A stretch of 29,159 nucleotides of DNA, taken from positions 1 through 29,159 of the forward strand of contig JBBBWG010004803.1 in assembly GCA_037176905.1 (NCBI GenBank), in the 5' to 3' direction. The position numbers and the translations under genes were made by a program. This DNA comes from Azolla pinnata (lineage: Eukaryota; Streptophyta; Polypodiopsida; Salviniales; Salviniaceae). Each line of letters starts with the position of its first letter. Position 1 is the stretch's first letter. Below, one piece after another: positions 19,140 through 28,486 of this stretch. The notes under the pieces are model-generated. The model was given only the letters and a program-made list of their open reading frames with translations, had not been told where the DNA came from and did not search any database.

Positions 19140-20959
19140 CGTTAATGTTCATGGATTCATCAAATTATCCTTCCTTCTAGAACAACGAGTGGATGAACGT
19201 TGTCGATAAGAGTTTGAGTGTTACGAACATTATCAATAGGTTCCCATGTGCAATCGCTCGGGGTATAACCTAGCCAATCAACTAGATAATACAAATTATT
19301 GTGCACAATCTTAGAATTGAGAATTGAGGCTACCTCGTACTCAGGGTTGTCAGCAAGTTAGAGAGGAGGTGGTGGCGGCATGATATGATTAGGAATCAAG
19401 TTGGTGTGGTAAGGTTTCAAAAGAGAGCTCATGTGAAATCTCGTAAATTTACAAGAAGATCAAGATAAAATGTTGCATTATTAACTCGCTTTGTAATGAA
19501 AAAAGGACTTTAAGAGTTAATAATTGAGCTTATCACATGGTCGAGTAGTCTTGATGTGATGGTATAACAACCATACCCGATCACCAATCTTGAATGGAGA
19601 TGTAAGATGATGTCGATCTGTGTGAGCCTTATGTTGAACTTGAACTTTCTAAAGATGCGAAACCAACTCAGATTGAAGATGTTGCAATCGGTGGAGGTGC
19701 TACTCTACACTAGGGTTTGGTGAGATCACTAGAATGTCCCAGAGACACCATTGAGGATGGTTGCTAGTGTAGGCATAGAAAGGTGTGAGCCTGGTAGAAG
19801 GGTGTATGGTGTTATTGTACAAAAATTTGCAAGATGTAATATATAACTCCAATTATCTTGTTGATAACTAATGAAGCATCAAAGATACCACTCAAGTGTT
19901 TGATTTGTGCGCTCTATTTGGCCATAGTTTCAGGATGAAAAGCTGAAGAGATTTTGCAAGAGATTCGGAGCCCATCACATATGTGTTTCCAAAAGTGAGA
20001 TAAATTGGAAACCATGATCATTAATTGTGTTGTCTAGAAGACCATGATGTCGAAATATTTCATGCATAATGATTGTCGGATGTTTCTCGACTATTGATGC
20101 TCTTTACGCAGGGGAAAAAATGTGTCATCTTGGTAAATTGATCCACTATGGTTAAAATAACATAAAAAACTTGTAAAGGTGGTAGAGCTGTAATGAAAAT
20201 TCCATAGAAATTGAGTATCATGGCTTGCTTGGAGGTAGCAATGGTTGTAGATAGCCATAAGGATGACCTAGGCATTTTGGCTTCACAACATGTGTCACAT
20301 GTGCAAACGTAATTTTTACCAAATTGTTGTAAATGAGGCCACCAAAATGATCGTTTCACTAGCTCCATGGTCTTGGCAATACAAAAGTGTCTGGCTATAC
20401 GGGCATCATGACAATGCTCTAGCACTTGAAAACATGGTGATCCATCAAGGACATAAGGGAGATTCTTGTAGAAAAGTAAGTTATCTTGTCACTTCAAACT
20501 CCTCATAGCGTTGAGATGACCCTTGCAATGTGGAGCAAGATGCATGATTTGGACCAAGGTGGGCAAAGACATCCTTAACAAAATCATCAGAGTGAAGGTG
20601 TTATCAATAATATCAAGAAGGCTTAAATCCAGTGATGCGGCACAAACCGTTGTTGCTTGTAGTTTTGCTGGATCAATGAGAACTTGCTTTTGATTGTCAA
20701 AAGTTGGTCTCTAGGGCGAAGTGCCAAATATTAGCACCGAGACAAAGCATCTGTTTGCCCCTATTATTTCTTTATGCAGAAAATGAATTTTGAAATTAAA
20801 ACAAGTTAAAAATTGCGTACACCGAGCTTAGTGCCTATTTAACACTTGAGCCATCTAAAAATATGTAAGATTTTTGTGGTCACTATAAATGATTATTTGA
20901 TGAGGCGAACCTTCCAAGAAACGTCTCTATTGTACAAAAGAATTGACCAAATCTAGTAA
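19140..20959 (-). pseudogene. Ty3/gypsy pol relic: RNase H C-terminal half, integrase, chromodomain
   Basis: Reading the minus strand from 20959 down: RNase H tail (VNSFVQ, RRFLEGSPHQIIIYSDHKNL), a linker, then a 121-codon open stretch (20425-20060) with an integrase zinc-binding module (H-x6-H, then CDTC) and the WWPHL block, and the start of the catalytic core (VDQFTKMTHFFPC). Further down with frame changes come the second core motif (INDHGFQF), the HPET region, and, near 19330-19210, YLVDWLGYTPSDCTWEP, a chromodomain. This marks a chromovirus-type gypsy element. The first catalytic Asp of the usual MDFI motif reads GIFI here, and there are many stops, so it is inactive. It lies directly upstream (minus) of its LTR. 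Confidence 0.85.
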
Positions 20960-21310
20960 CACTATAAAGTATTGGCGAGTTTGCCATGTATTTTGTCGCG
21001 AAATTTATTCAACAAAAGTTCAGAAAACAGAGTGCCAAAATTTGTGGCAAAGGACATAAAAATTTTGTCGCGCAGTTGCCATGAATTTATACACGAATAT
21101 TACCGCGATATTTACCACAATCATTGCTGTGAGTTTTGCCATGACCATTGCCTCGATATTTCAAGGAATTTTACTATGTGTTTTGCCGCAAGTTTTGTTG
21201 CGACCTTTACCGCAAATTTCACCACAAATGTTTATGCGACCTTTACTGCAAATGCACCTCGACTTTTACTGCACCTGTAAACGTGACTTTTACTTCAAGT
21301 TTAGGCGCAA
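20960..21310. repeat. Left subterminal repeat array of the CACTA copy at 20960
   Basis: Degenerate repeats of TTTGCCGCGA/TTTACTGCAA type every 10-25 bases, ending in GACTTTTACTGCACCTGTAA, which is the reverse complement of the 24-bp unit at 17455-17700. That ties the two ends to one family. Open frames here (up to about 102 codons) are by-products of the repeat. Confidence 0.75.
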
Positions 21311-21911
21311 ATATTTAAATTAAAAAGAAAAGATATTTTCATTTTATTTATTTATTTTCTCAATTTGAGAACATTTATATATCTTCAAAAGCTTCTTCAT
21401 TTTAGAAGCTAAAGAGTTTGAGAACTCTGAAGATTAATGAGAAAGTAAAGCCCTCACTGTCTATTTATATAGGAAGCCTATCTGAGACTATTCATGTGAG
21501 ATATTTTCACTTCTTACTTGTTTGTCTCCTCCTATACATATTGATTTATCTAAATATATATACATATATACAGGTATATTAATCTTTACCAGCAAGCATA
21601 CCTGTATTAATGAATATATACATTCATATTCACCTATATATGGATATATGATAGATGCATATTCATCAATAATTGCATACATTATATTCACCTATATATG
21701 TACATGTTTGATGCATTTTTTCTTGTATATGCATACATATGTACATATACACATAAATATTCGTATATTTATGTATATCTATAAGTACATGTAGATATAT
21801 ATGCATATGTAGATATTTAGATGCATATTGATCTGTAGATGGATAGATAAATGGATATTGAACATTTTAGATCATAGTAAAGACTGATTTAATATATATG
21901 TTACATAAGTG

Positions 21912-21975
21912 AATGACGTAGGTAGACCATTTGACTTTGTCAAATAAGGTCATGTGTTCAAATCTTGTCCAAACA
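21912..21975 (+). repeat. tRNA-like (SINE-head-like) motif, unit 1
   Basis: GGTAGACCATTTG... followed by GGTCATGTGTTCAAATCTTG resembles the D-arm to T-arm order of a plant tRNA with a B-box-like GTTCAAATC. It is too degenerate to be a working tRNA gene. Related copies are at 22632 and 23700. Confidence 0.45.
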
Positions 21976-22629
21976 CAATGTTGTAGTAAATATGTAATAT
22001 GGTCACGACAATTTGGCAGTAAGAAGTGCGTCAAATATACAACAAATATGCGGCAATGGAAGTAGTAGAATTTGTGGCCAACTTGTACCAAAATTGGATC
22101 TTTACTGCACATTTTGCCGCGACGTTGCTACAACATAGACGCTATATTTACTGCAACATAACTGCAACATAGACGCTATGTTTACTACAACATAGTTGCA
22201 AATTAGCTTATATTACTATGCATTCACCTGTATATGCATACATACAGGCATATTCATCTAAATATTCATTTTTTTATGCGTATTTGTGTTTATATGCATA
22301 GATATATGCATATTCATCTATTTATGTACATGTTTGGTGTATATTGACTTGTAAACGGATAGATATAGGCATATTCACTTGTATATTATAGAACATGCAG
22401 ATTCACTTGTACATTCATGCATGCATGTAGATTCACCTATATATGTACATGTCTGACTCATATTAGCTTGTATATGCATACATACATATATATACACATA
22501 AATATTCATATGTTCATGTATATTTACATGTATAGGTATATTTAGATGTATACACGGATATTGATGTGTATATGGATAGATAATTTGATATTAAGCATCT
22601 TGGTTGTATATAATATAATTGTATGTTGG

Positions 22630-22697
22630 ATTGATTGGGTAGATCACTCGATTGTGTCAAGTAAGGTCATGGGTTCAAATCTTGTTTGAGACACAAT
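22630..22697 (+). repeat. tRNA-like (SINE-head-like) motif, unit 2
   Basis: Best preserved copy: TTGGGTAGATCAC then AAGGTCATGGGTTCAAATCT. The second half closely resembles the T-arm of plant tRNA-Lys (GGTCGTGGGTTCGA...). No complete cloverleaf can be drawn. Confidence 0.5.
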
Positions 22698-23699
22698 GTT
22701 ATAGCTGTAAATATGCAATATGGAAGCGTCAATTTTGTAGTAACAAGTGCGTCCACGACGTTGCTACAAATTAGTATATATTCACATGTATATGCATATA
22801 TACATGCATATTCATCTAAATATTCATATTTTCATGCATATTATATGTGTGTATATGCATAGATATGTGCATATTCATCTATATATGTACATGTTTGATG
22901 TATATTGACTTGTAAATGGTCAGATACAACATATTCACCTGTATATTGAAATATGCATACACATTCACCTGTATATTCATGCATACCTGCATATTCACCT
23001 ATATATGTATATATCAGATTCATATTTGTTTGTATATGCATACATACATATATATATGCATAAATATTTATATATTCATGTATATTTACATGTATATGTA
23101 GATATATCTGTATATTTAGATGCATACACGCATATTGATCTATATATGGATAGATAATTGATATTAAAAAATTTGACTCATATTTTTGTAGCAGATATAC
23201 AATAAACATGTAGTAACAAAAGTAGTGAAATTCGCTGCAACGTGCAGCAAAATTGGATCTTTATTGCACATTTTGCCGTGACTTTGCTGCAACATAGACA
23301 TTGTTTACTACAACACAACTGCAACATAGACACTTTATTTACTGCAACTATGTTACAAATTAGCTTATATTAGTATGTATTCACCTGTATATGCATACAT
23401 ACATGCATATTCATCTAAATATTCATTTTTTCATGCATATTTGTGTGTATATGCATAATATATGCATATTCATCTATATATGTACATGTTTGATGTATAT
23501 TGACCTATAAACAGTTAGATATAGACATATTCACTTATATATGCATACATACATATATATACAAATAAGTATTCACATGTTCATGTATATTTACATGTAT
23601 ATGTAGATGTATATGTATATTTAGATGTATACACACATATTGATATGTATATGGATAGGTAAATAGATCATAATAAAAGTATATTACATAATTGTATGT

Positions 23700-23768
23700 T
23701 GGACAAATTGGTTAGATCACGTGTTTCTTTGAAATGAGGTTATGGTGCGAATCTTGCCTATGACATAA
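23700..23768 (+). repeat. tRNA-like (SINE-head-like) motif, unit 4
   Basis: ACAAATTGGTTAGATCACGT resembles an A-box region (CAGTTGGTTAGAGC type), followed by GGTTATGGTGCGAATCTTG as a B-box-like stretch. The matching position in unit 3 (about 23160-23190) is deleted. Confidence 0.45.
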
Positions 23769-23885
23769 TGTTGTTATAAATATGTAATAACGGTTGCGTC
23801 AAAATTTTTGAAAAAGGTCACGCTAAAACTTGTGGCAAAGTTGATACAATTTTGAAAAAAATATGCCACAACCTAGACGCGACTC

Positions 23886-24478
23886 GGCAACTGGTCATCT
23901 TCACTTGACTGTGATAAGATGCTTCCCAACACAAAGTTTGTGGGAAGCAAACTTTGATGAATTTGCCTCAATGGTAAAGAACTTTTCTAGATCAACAATA
24001 TGAGCTAAGATAGGAGTTGATGTGAATGCCTCTTTGAACTGAGTAAAAGCTTTGTCTATTTAAGTAGTCAAAACTAATGCTTGATTTTTCTTGGTGAATT
24101 GAGTGAGTAGAAATACAATTTTCGAATAATTACAAAATTTGTGGTAGAAGTTTGCAAATATAAGGAAACACTTAACATTGCGAATGGGACTTGGAGTTTA
24201 TCATTCTAATATTATTTAAACTTTCGCTGATCCATGAAGATACATCTAGATGAAATATTATAACCCAAGAACCCAACTTCTTTGCAATAAAAATTGCACT
24301 TCTCTTGGCATAAAGACCACACTCTCTTAAGCGTTAGCGTACCTTCCACACATGTATATCATGCTCCGCCTGAGTTCTAGAGTAAATCAACAGATCATTT
24401 AAATAGATGATGACTCGAAAGATATCTAGAAAATCTCAGAAAATGTCATTTGCCAAAAGCTATGGTGTAATGTTGTTA
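23886..24478 (-). pseudogene. Ty3/gypsy pol relic: reverse transcriptase C-terminal half and RNase H start
   Basis: Minus-strand reading from 24478, with frame changes: LANDIF, then the RT catalytic box degraded to IYLNDLLIYS (YxDD with Asp replaced by Asn), AEHDIHV, LYAKR, a CNFYCKEVG stretch, FANFYHKFC, and the RNase H start (FTIEANSSKF then ILSQSSEDDQLP). It is the upstream part of the same element as 19140-20959, separated by the CACTA insertion. Gag, protease and the first half of RT are missing; sequence related to repeat A joins directly at 24481. Confidence 0.8.
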
Positions 24479-24480
24479 TA

Positions 24481-24770
24481 CGACACCGGATCGTTACGTG
24501 AAGAGGGTGGGAAATGCCGAGGTTTTGGACTACGATAGAGAGATAAAAGACAAGAGATCAATTATAAATTGAACAAGATAGGGAGATATAGATGGATTAA
24601 GCAAGAGAGATGTAGATTAAACTCTCGTGAATCCCATGAGTGTGTTATCTTAATAAATTTACCCACGATTATCCCCCACAAAACATCATGCTCCTCCTCT
24701 TATATATAGATGGAAGAGGCTAAGTATAGCTTTCAACATGTAGAGATCTAATTATAGACCTCATGCACTC
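24481..24770 (-). mobile_element. Repeat A partial copy, inverted (TATA and leader half)
   Basis: Its reverse complement follows 18335-18630: the GAGGTCTATAATTAGATCTC block, the TATATATAAGAGGAGGAGCA TATA region, the TTTAATCTACATCTCTCT tract and the AGTCCAAAACCTC end. It abuts truncated gypsy RT on its left and a plus-strand copy of the other half of repeat A on its right. Confidence 0.8.
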
Positions 24771-24796
24771 GTATAGTACTGTGAATCCTCTCGGGG

Positions 24797-25246
24797 TGAC
24801 TAGAATGAGAAGAACAAATGAAACATAAAATTTATGTTTAACATGCACAAGGCAAGATTGGAACCTCGTACGTACAAGTTAAACTAGAAGCTTACCTTTG
24901 TGCCAATAATACATGATTACTATATAGTAGTATTTATATGTATATGAACCGTGATCATGTGCATGTTCTATTAAAAAACACTAATGCACAACTTGTAGTT
25001 TGCATGAAGAGAACATGCAAAACGCTCAATATGCACATCTAAGAGTGTGCATGAAAAGAACATGCAAAGCACTCATGCACAACTAGAAGTGTTCATGAGC
25101 ATAACTAGTAGTGTGCATGAAAAGAACATGTAAAGCACTCATGCACAACTAGCAGTGTGCACAAGCACAACTAGTTGTGCATGAGGTCTATAATTAGATC
25201 TCTCCATGTGACAAGCTATTCTTAGCCTCTTTAAATCTTTATATAA
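24797..25246 (+). mobile_element. Repeat A partial copy, direct (5' part up to the TATA region)
   Basis: It matches 17940-18390: the GAGAAGAACAAAT start, AAATTTATGTTTA, then the CATGCA-rich internal repeats (24960-25190) and the GAGGTCTATAATTAGATCTC block. It stops at CTTTATATAA, where a CACTA end begins at 25247. The rest of the unit is not found downstream within the window. Confidence 0.8.
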
Positions 25247-25770
25247 CACTACAAGGTATTGGTCTGTTTGCCGCGAGTTTCGTCACAAAAATTGTTCTAC
25301 AGGACTTTAGAAAAAAAAGTCGTGGCAAAAGTCGCAGCAAACGACAGTCATTTTACCACGAAATGTTGTCGCGGCTATATCTACGCGCATAGATATACGA
25401 ATCTTGCATTTACCGTGAATATTGTCGCGAATATTGCCGCAAATATTGTTGCAAGTTTACCCCGAGTATTGTTGTTAGTTTACCGTGAGTATTGCTGCAA
25501 TGTTGTTGCGAGTATTGCTGCAACTTCGCCGCTAATATTAATGCATTTTTTTCATGATTATTGTTGCAAGTTTGCCACAATTATTGCTGCAAGTTTGCTG
25601 CGAGTATAGCTGCAATTTTGCTGTGAGTATTGCTGCACTTTTGTCGTGCATATTTTGCCGCGATTATTGCTGCAACTTTGTTGTTGTGACTATTGCTGCA
25701 AGTTTGCAGTGATGTTGCTAGAAAGTTGACGCAATTTTAATGCAAATTAGACGCTTATTTATTGCAAAAC
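25247..25770 (+). mobile_element. Left end of a CACTA transposon with subterminal array
   Basis: It begins CACTACAAGGTATTGGTCTG and continues with dense TTTGCCGCGAG/TATTGCTGCAA-type repeats to about 25770. The target is the TATA region of a repeat-A copy. No matching TAGTG terminus was found downstream, so it is truncated or its right end lies beyond the window with the gypsy element nested in it. The 116-codon frame at 25259-25609 is a repeat by-product. Confidence 0.75.
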
Positions 25771-26279
25771 CTCATCATTTGGTAGACGTTCTAATGATTA
25801 AAATTTGCCGGTCGAGTGCTGGAATGTTCGGTAATTACCTGAATATTTAAATTTATAATTAAAATAAATAAAATTAGGGATCTCAAATTAAAGTATAAAA
25901 TATGTATTAAAATGAGAAAAATCTGAAATTGCAATAGAAGTAAAGTTTGTACAAGCTTAACCAAAAAAAAAAAACTAAGGAGAAGGACCATACTCACTAG
26001 GGTTATTATTATCGTAAATATCTAACCCTAGTGATAGATGACTAGACTTAGGGTCGGTGTGGGTCGCCTCAATGTTAGCCAGTGATGATGTGCCGCTTTG
26101 CTTAGGGTTTTGCTTGAGTTCTCGAGCATCTGCTACACCTTTGCCTGCCTCCAAATTAACACTTGTGCCCGACAGTTCCGGCTGTATCCCCATGTGATGA
26201 TCATACATAACAAAGGGATATATGGTCATCACACCAAGCAAGATTCAAACATATGACATGGGTGAACAAACCCAATGAC
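25771..26279. other. AT-rich stretch with an unrecognised minus-strand ORF (25975-26241)
   Basis: An 88-codon minus-strand ORF encodes a hydrophilic peptide rich in Ser, Pro and Asn in its second half, with no motif I recognise. It may be transposon debris. On the minus strand near 26262-26230 a GTTTGAATCTTGC string resembles the B-box-like motif seen elsewhere. The rest is AT-rich without clear content. Confidence 0.3.
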
Positions 26280-26428
26280 TTAAACCTATATAATAATCAC
26301 TCATAGTGATATTAATATAGTATAATATTAAATCTATATTGATATATCTAGCTACCCATGACATGCAAAAGTATTACATGAATGAATGACATATGGCTTG
26401 ATCTCATCCGTTGGATCGATTCAATATG

Positions 26429-26461
26429 GATCATGCATATCCAATATGGATATGCATGATC
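26429..26461. repeat. Perfect 15-bp palindrome (3-base centre) upstream of a TATA box
   Basis: GATCATGCATATCCA, centre ATA, then TGGATATGCATGATC. Each arm contains CATGCA, the RY motif recognised by plant B3 factors. TATAAAT follows within a few bases. Confidence 0.85.
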
Positions 26462-26592
26462 ACTATAAATTGAGGTCACTCATTCTTGGAGAAGCACTCT
26501 GGTTCAACACAAATTGTGAACCACTTGTTCCCTAAAACCTTGTTCCCGCGAACTCTGTATTTATATAATATAATGTCTATGGAGTAAAAAAT

Positions 26593-26666
26593 ATTACTTA
26601 GTTTATTCTTGAGTTGGTTCATGATGGTTATTACTTAGTTTATTCTTGTGTCGGTTCATGACAGTT
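26593..26666. repeat. 37-bp direct tandem repeat, two copies
   Basis: ATTACTTAGTTTATTCTTG starts at 26593 and again at 26630, each followed by a GGTTCATGA(T/C) end. It lies in the presumed leader of the gypsy element. Confidence 0.75.
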
Positions 26667-26783
26667 TGAACCAGAGTCCTCAAACCCTAGTCGATCTCAT
26701 CCTAGATCTCATTTGCTTAAGAGATTCTTCTTACCACTAAATTATGTTATTATCATTACATTAATCTATAGTACAGAGATATC

Positions 26784-27675
26784 ATGGAAGAAACTACTAG
26801 CCAAGATTCTTTGGATACATTACAACAAGTTATGCAAATCACTCAACTTCTTGTGCAACTACAAGCGGAGAATTGACAACTTCGAGAAAGCATAAATCTT
26901 CGTTAACAACCACATATGCACCTCTGACTTCCAAACTAAAGCATTTGATGGTACTAGGTCTAAATTACGTGGGTTTTTAAATCAAGTTCGATTAATATTC
27001 CAATTACATCCACATGAATATCCCTCAGAAAAGGCTCGTGTGGGTTTCATCGGTACCTTATTAAGACGTTCAGCACTTGATTGGTTTTCTCCACTATTAG
27101 AAAAAGATGCACCCGAGATGCATAAGCATGAAGCCTTTATTCTAGAACTAGAATCTTGTTTTTGTGAAACTGATAAACAAAGAATCGTAGTCTCTAAACT
27201 TAGCAACATGACACAAGGTTCACGTCCCGCCTCTGTGTATGCTGCGGAGTTTTGTCGAGTGGCAGTAGATGTCGAATGGGATGATCTTGCCTTACGAGAC
27301 TGTTTTAGATATGGGTTACGAGATGATGTTAAAGATCTATTGCTCACAATGGAAGATTCAGATTCCTTGGCGGAGATTATAAAGTCGGCAATTCGTTGTG
27401 ACAATCGCCTCTTCGAACGAAGGCAAGAATGGCGAGCGCGCGATGCTAGATTTTCTCCTCCAACACAAGTACCTATTTCTTCAACAACTTCTGTAGAACA
27501 TAGTGACACTGCAACACCGATGCAAGTAGATCGTTCAACCATAAGAGGACCACTTTCAGAGGCTGAAAAACGACGCCGTATGGTGCATAGATTGTGTTTG
27601 TATTGCAGGGGTCCAAATCACATAGCACGTCTTTGTCCAGTAAAGCGGGGAAACCGGGTCGACCAATCCGAGTAG
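26784..27675 (+). pseudogene. Ty3/gypsy gag relic with CCHC zinc knuckle
   Basis: An ATG at 26784 opens MEETTSQDSLDTLQQVMQ, which hits stops near 26874; gag reading resumes in another frame at 26941 (AFDGTRSKLRGFLNQV) and stays open to TAG at 27673-27675. Typical retrotransposon gag features follow: SALDWFSPLLE, ASVYAAEF, RYGLRDDVKDLL, RCDNRLFERRQE and a perfect CCHC knuckle CLYCRGPNHIARLC near the C-terminus. It would bind element RNA in the virus-like particle. The N-terminal stop and frameshift break it; the remaining 240-odd codons are intact, pointing to a fairly recent copy. Confidence 0.88.
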
Positions 27676-27774
27676 GAGTCACTCATCGATTGGTCGGCCC
27701 CTTAGAGACTCCACCCAATATTTCTTCTTATGGGTACATTTGTTATAAGAAGGTCAGTAAGCCAATAAATTGAG

Positions 27775-28486
27775 GCACCAGTTTTAAAACATGCTTTTAC
27801 TAAGGCAGCAGTTTTAGTCCATCCAGATCCAACAAAACCTTATTTTGTGGAAACCGATGCATCTGATTTTGCATTGGCAGGTATTTTATCTCAAGAAGGA
27901 GAGGACCATGAATTGCATTCCATCACTTTTCATTCTCGAAAGTTCCATTCAGCTGAAATTAATTATCCTATATATGACAAGGAGTTATTAGCCATTGTGG
28001 ATTCCTTTCAAGAATGGCGACACTTTCTTGAAGGATGCCCTCATACGGTTACTGTATTTTTAGATCATCGCAATTTAGAATATTTTCAAACAACTAGAGT
28101 TCTGAATCGCCAACAAGCTCGATGGTACACCCAAGTTTTATCACAAATTCCATTTCTCATTCAATTTCATCTAGGACGATTACAAGGTCAATCAGATGCA
28201 CTTCACGACGCTCTTACTTAGCACCGAAGGTTGGTGAGGCTGCTTTCGACTAACAATTTCAAACTATTTTGGGGCCTGATCATTTACGACTTGCAACAAC
28301 AACATTATACACTATTCCACAAGATTTGCATTTGCTAGATGAGGTACGAGACTCACTCCTTATTGATGATCTAGCTCAGGACATTATTCATCATTTGAAG
28401 TTAGTGTCACCAGTCTCCACATCATGTCGACAAGACTATGATGCTTTTGAATTACGCGACGGGCTTTTATATCGACATGGCTTATT
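27775..28486 (+). pseudogene. Ty3/gypsy pol relic: RNase H and linker to integrase
   Basis: Open from 27775 (after TGA at 27772) to TAG at 28219-28221: HPDPTKPYFVETDASDFA, then YDKELLAIVDSFQEWRHFLE and FLDHRNLEYF, giving the D, E and D residues of RNase H. A frameshift and stop near 28220-28250 precede the linker (28269-28486), which reads GPDHLRLATTTLYTIPQDLH and FELRDGLLYRHGLF. The integrase that should follow is cut by a CACTA end at 28487. Protease and almost all of RT are absent: only about 100 bases separate gag from here. Same element family as the minus-strand copy, judging by matching linker and RNase H. Confidence 0.88.

Larger units (their letters stand above)
21500..23700. repeat. 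Four ~600-bp tandem units, AT-rich
   Basis: The string TACATGTTTG(A/G)TG recurs at 21701, 22326, 22888 and 23483, giving spacings of 625, 562 and 595 bases. A second marker, the TTAG...TAT motif before TTCAC(C/A)TGTATATGCATA, recurs at 22203, 22771 and 23360. Units are full of TATATGCATACAT-type sequence. The array fills the interior of the CACTA copy. Confidence 0.75.
20960..23885 (+). mobile_element. CACTA-type element inserted in the gypsy RNase H region
   Basis: The left end is CACTATAAAGTATTGGCGAG at 20960, followed to about 21310 by TTTGCCGCGA/TTTACCGCGA-like subterminal motifs. The body is AT-rich tandem repeat (21500-23700). The right part (23790-23885) again has GACGCGAC and GTGGCAAAG motifs, but no TAGTG terminus. 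RNase H reading stops at the left edge (minus LLDLVNSF) and resumes beyond 23886 (ILSQSSEDDQLP), with about 20 residues of RNase H missing. So the element interrupted the gene and later lost its right terminus and some target. No transposase gene is present: a non-autonomous copy. Confidence 0.7.
26280..26700 (+). mobile_element. Probable 5' LTR or leader of the plus-strand gypsy element
   Basis: Precedes gag-like sequence. It holds a perfect palindrome at 26429-26461, CACTATAAATTGAGG (TATA-like) at 26462, and a 37-bp direct repeat at 26593-26666. LTR borders and a primer-binding site could not be set with confidence, and no second copy is in the window. Confidence 0.4.

Noticed and set aside
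20290-20508. 72-codon plus-strand ORF
   Set aside because: Antisense shadow of the gypsy integrase relic.
20972-21323. ORFs of 80-102 codons rich in Phe, Thr and Ala
   Set aside because: They come from the TTTGCCGCGA-type subterminal array, not from a gene.
21488-23209. Tyr/Ile/His-rich ORFs on both strands
   Set aside because: By-products of TATATGCATACAT-type AT-rich tandem units.
25259-25609. 116-codon plus-strand ORF
   Set aside because: Entirely within the CACTA subterminal array; periodic Ala/Ser/Asn composition is due to the repeat.
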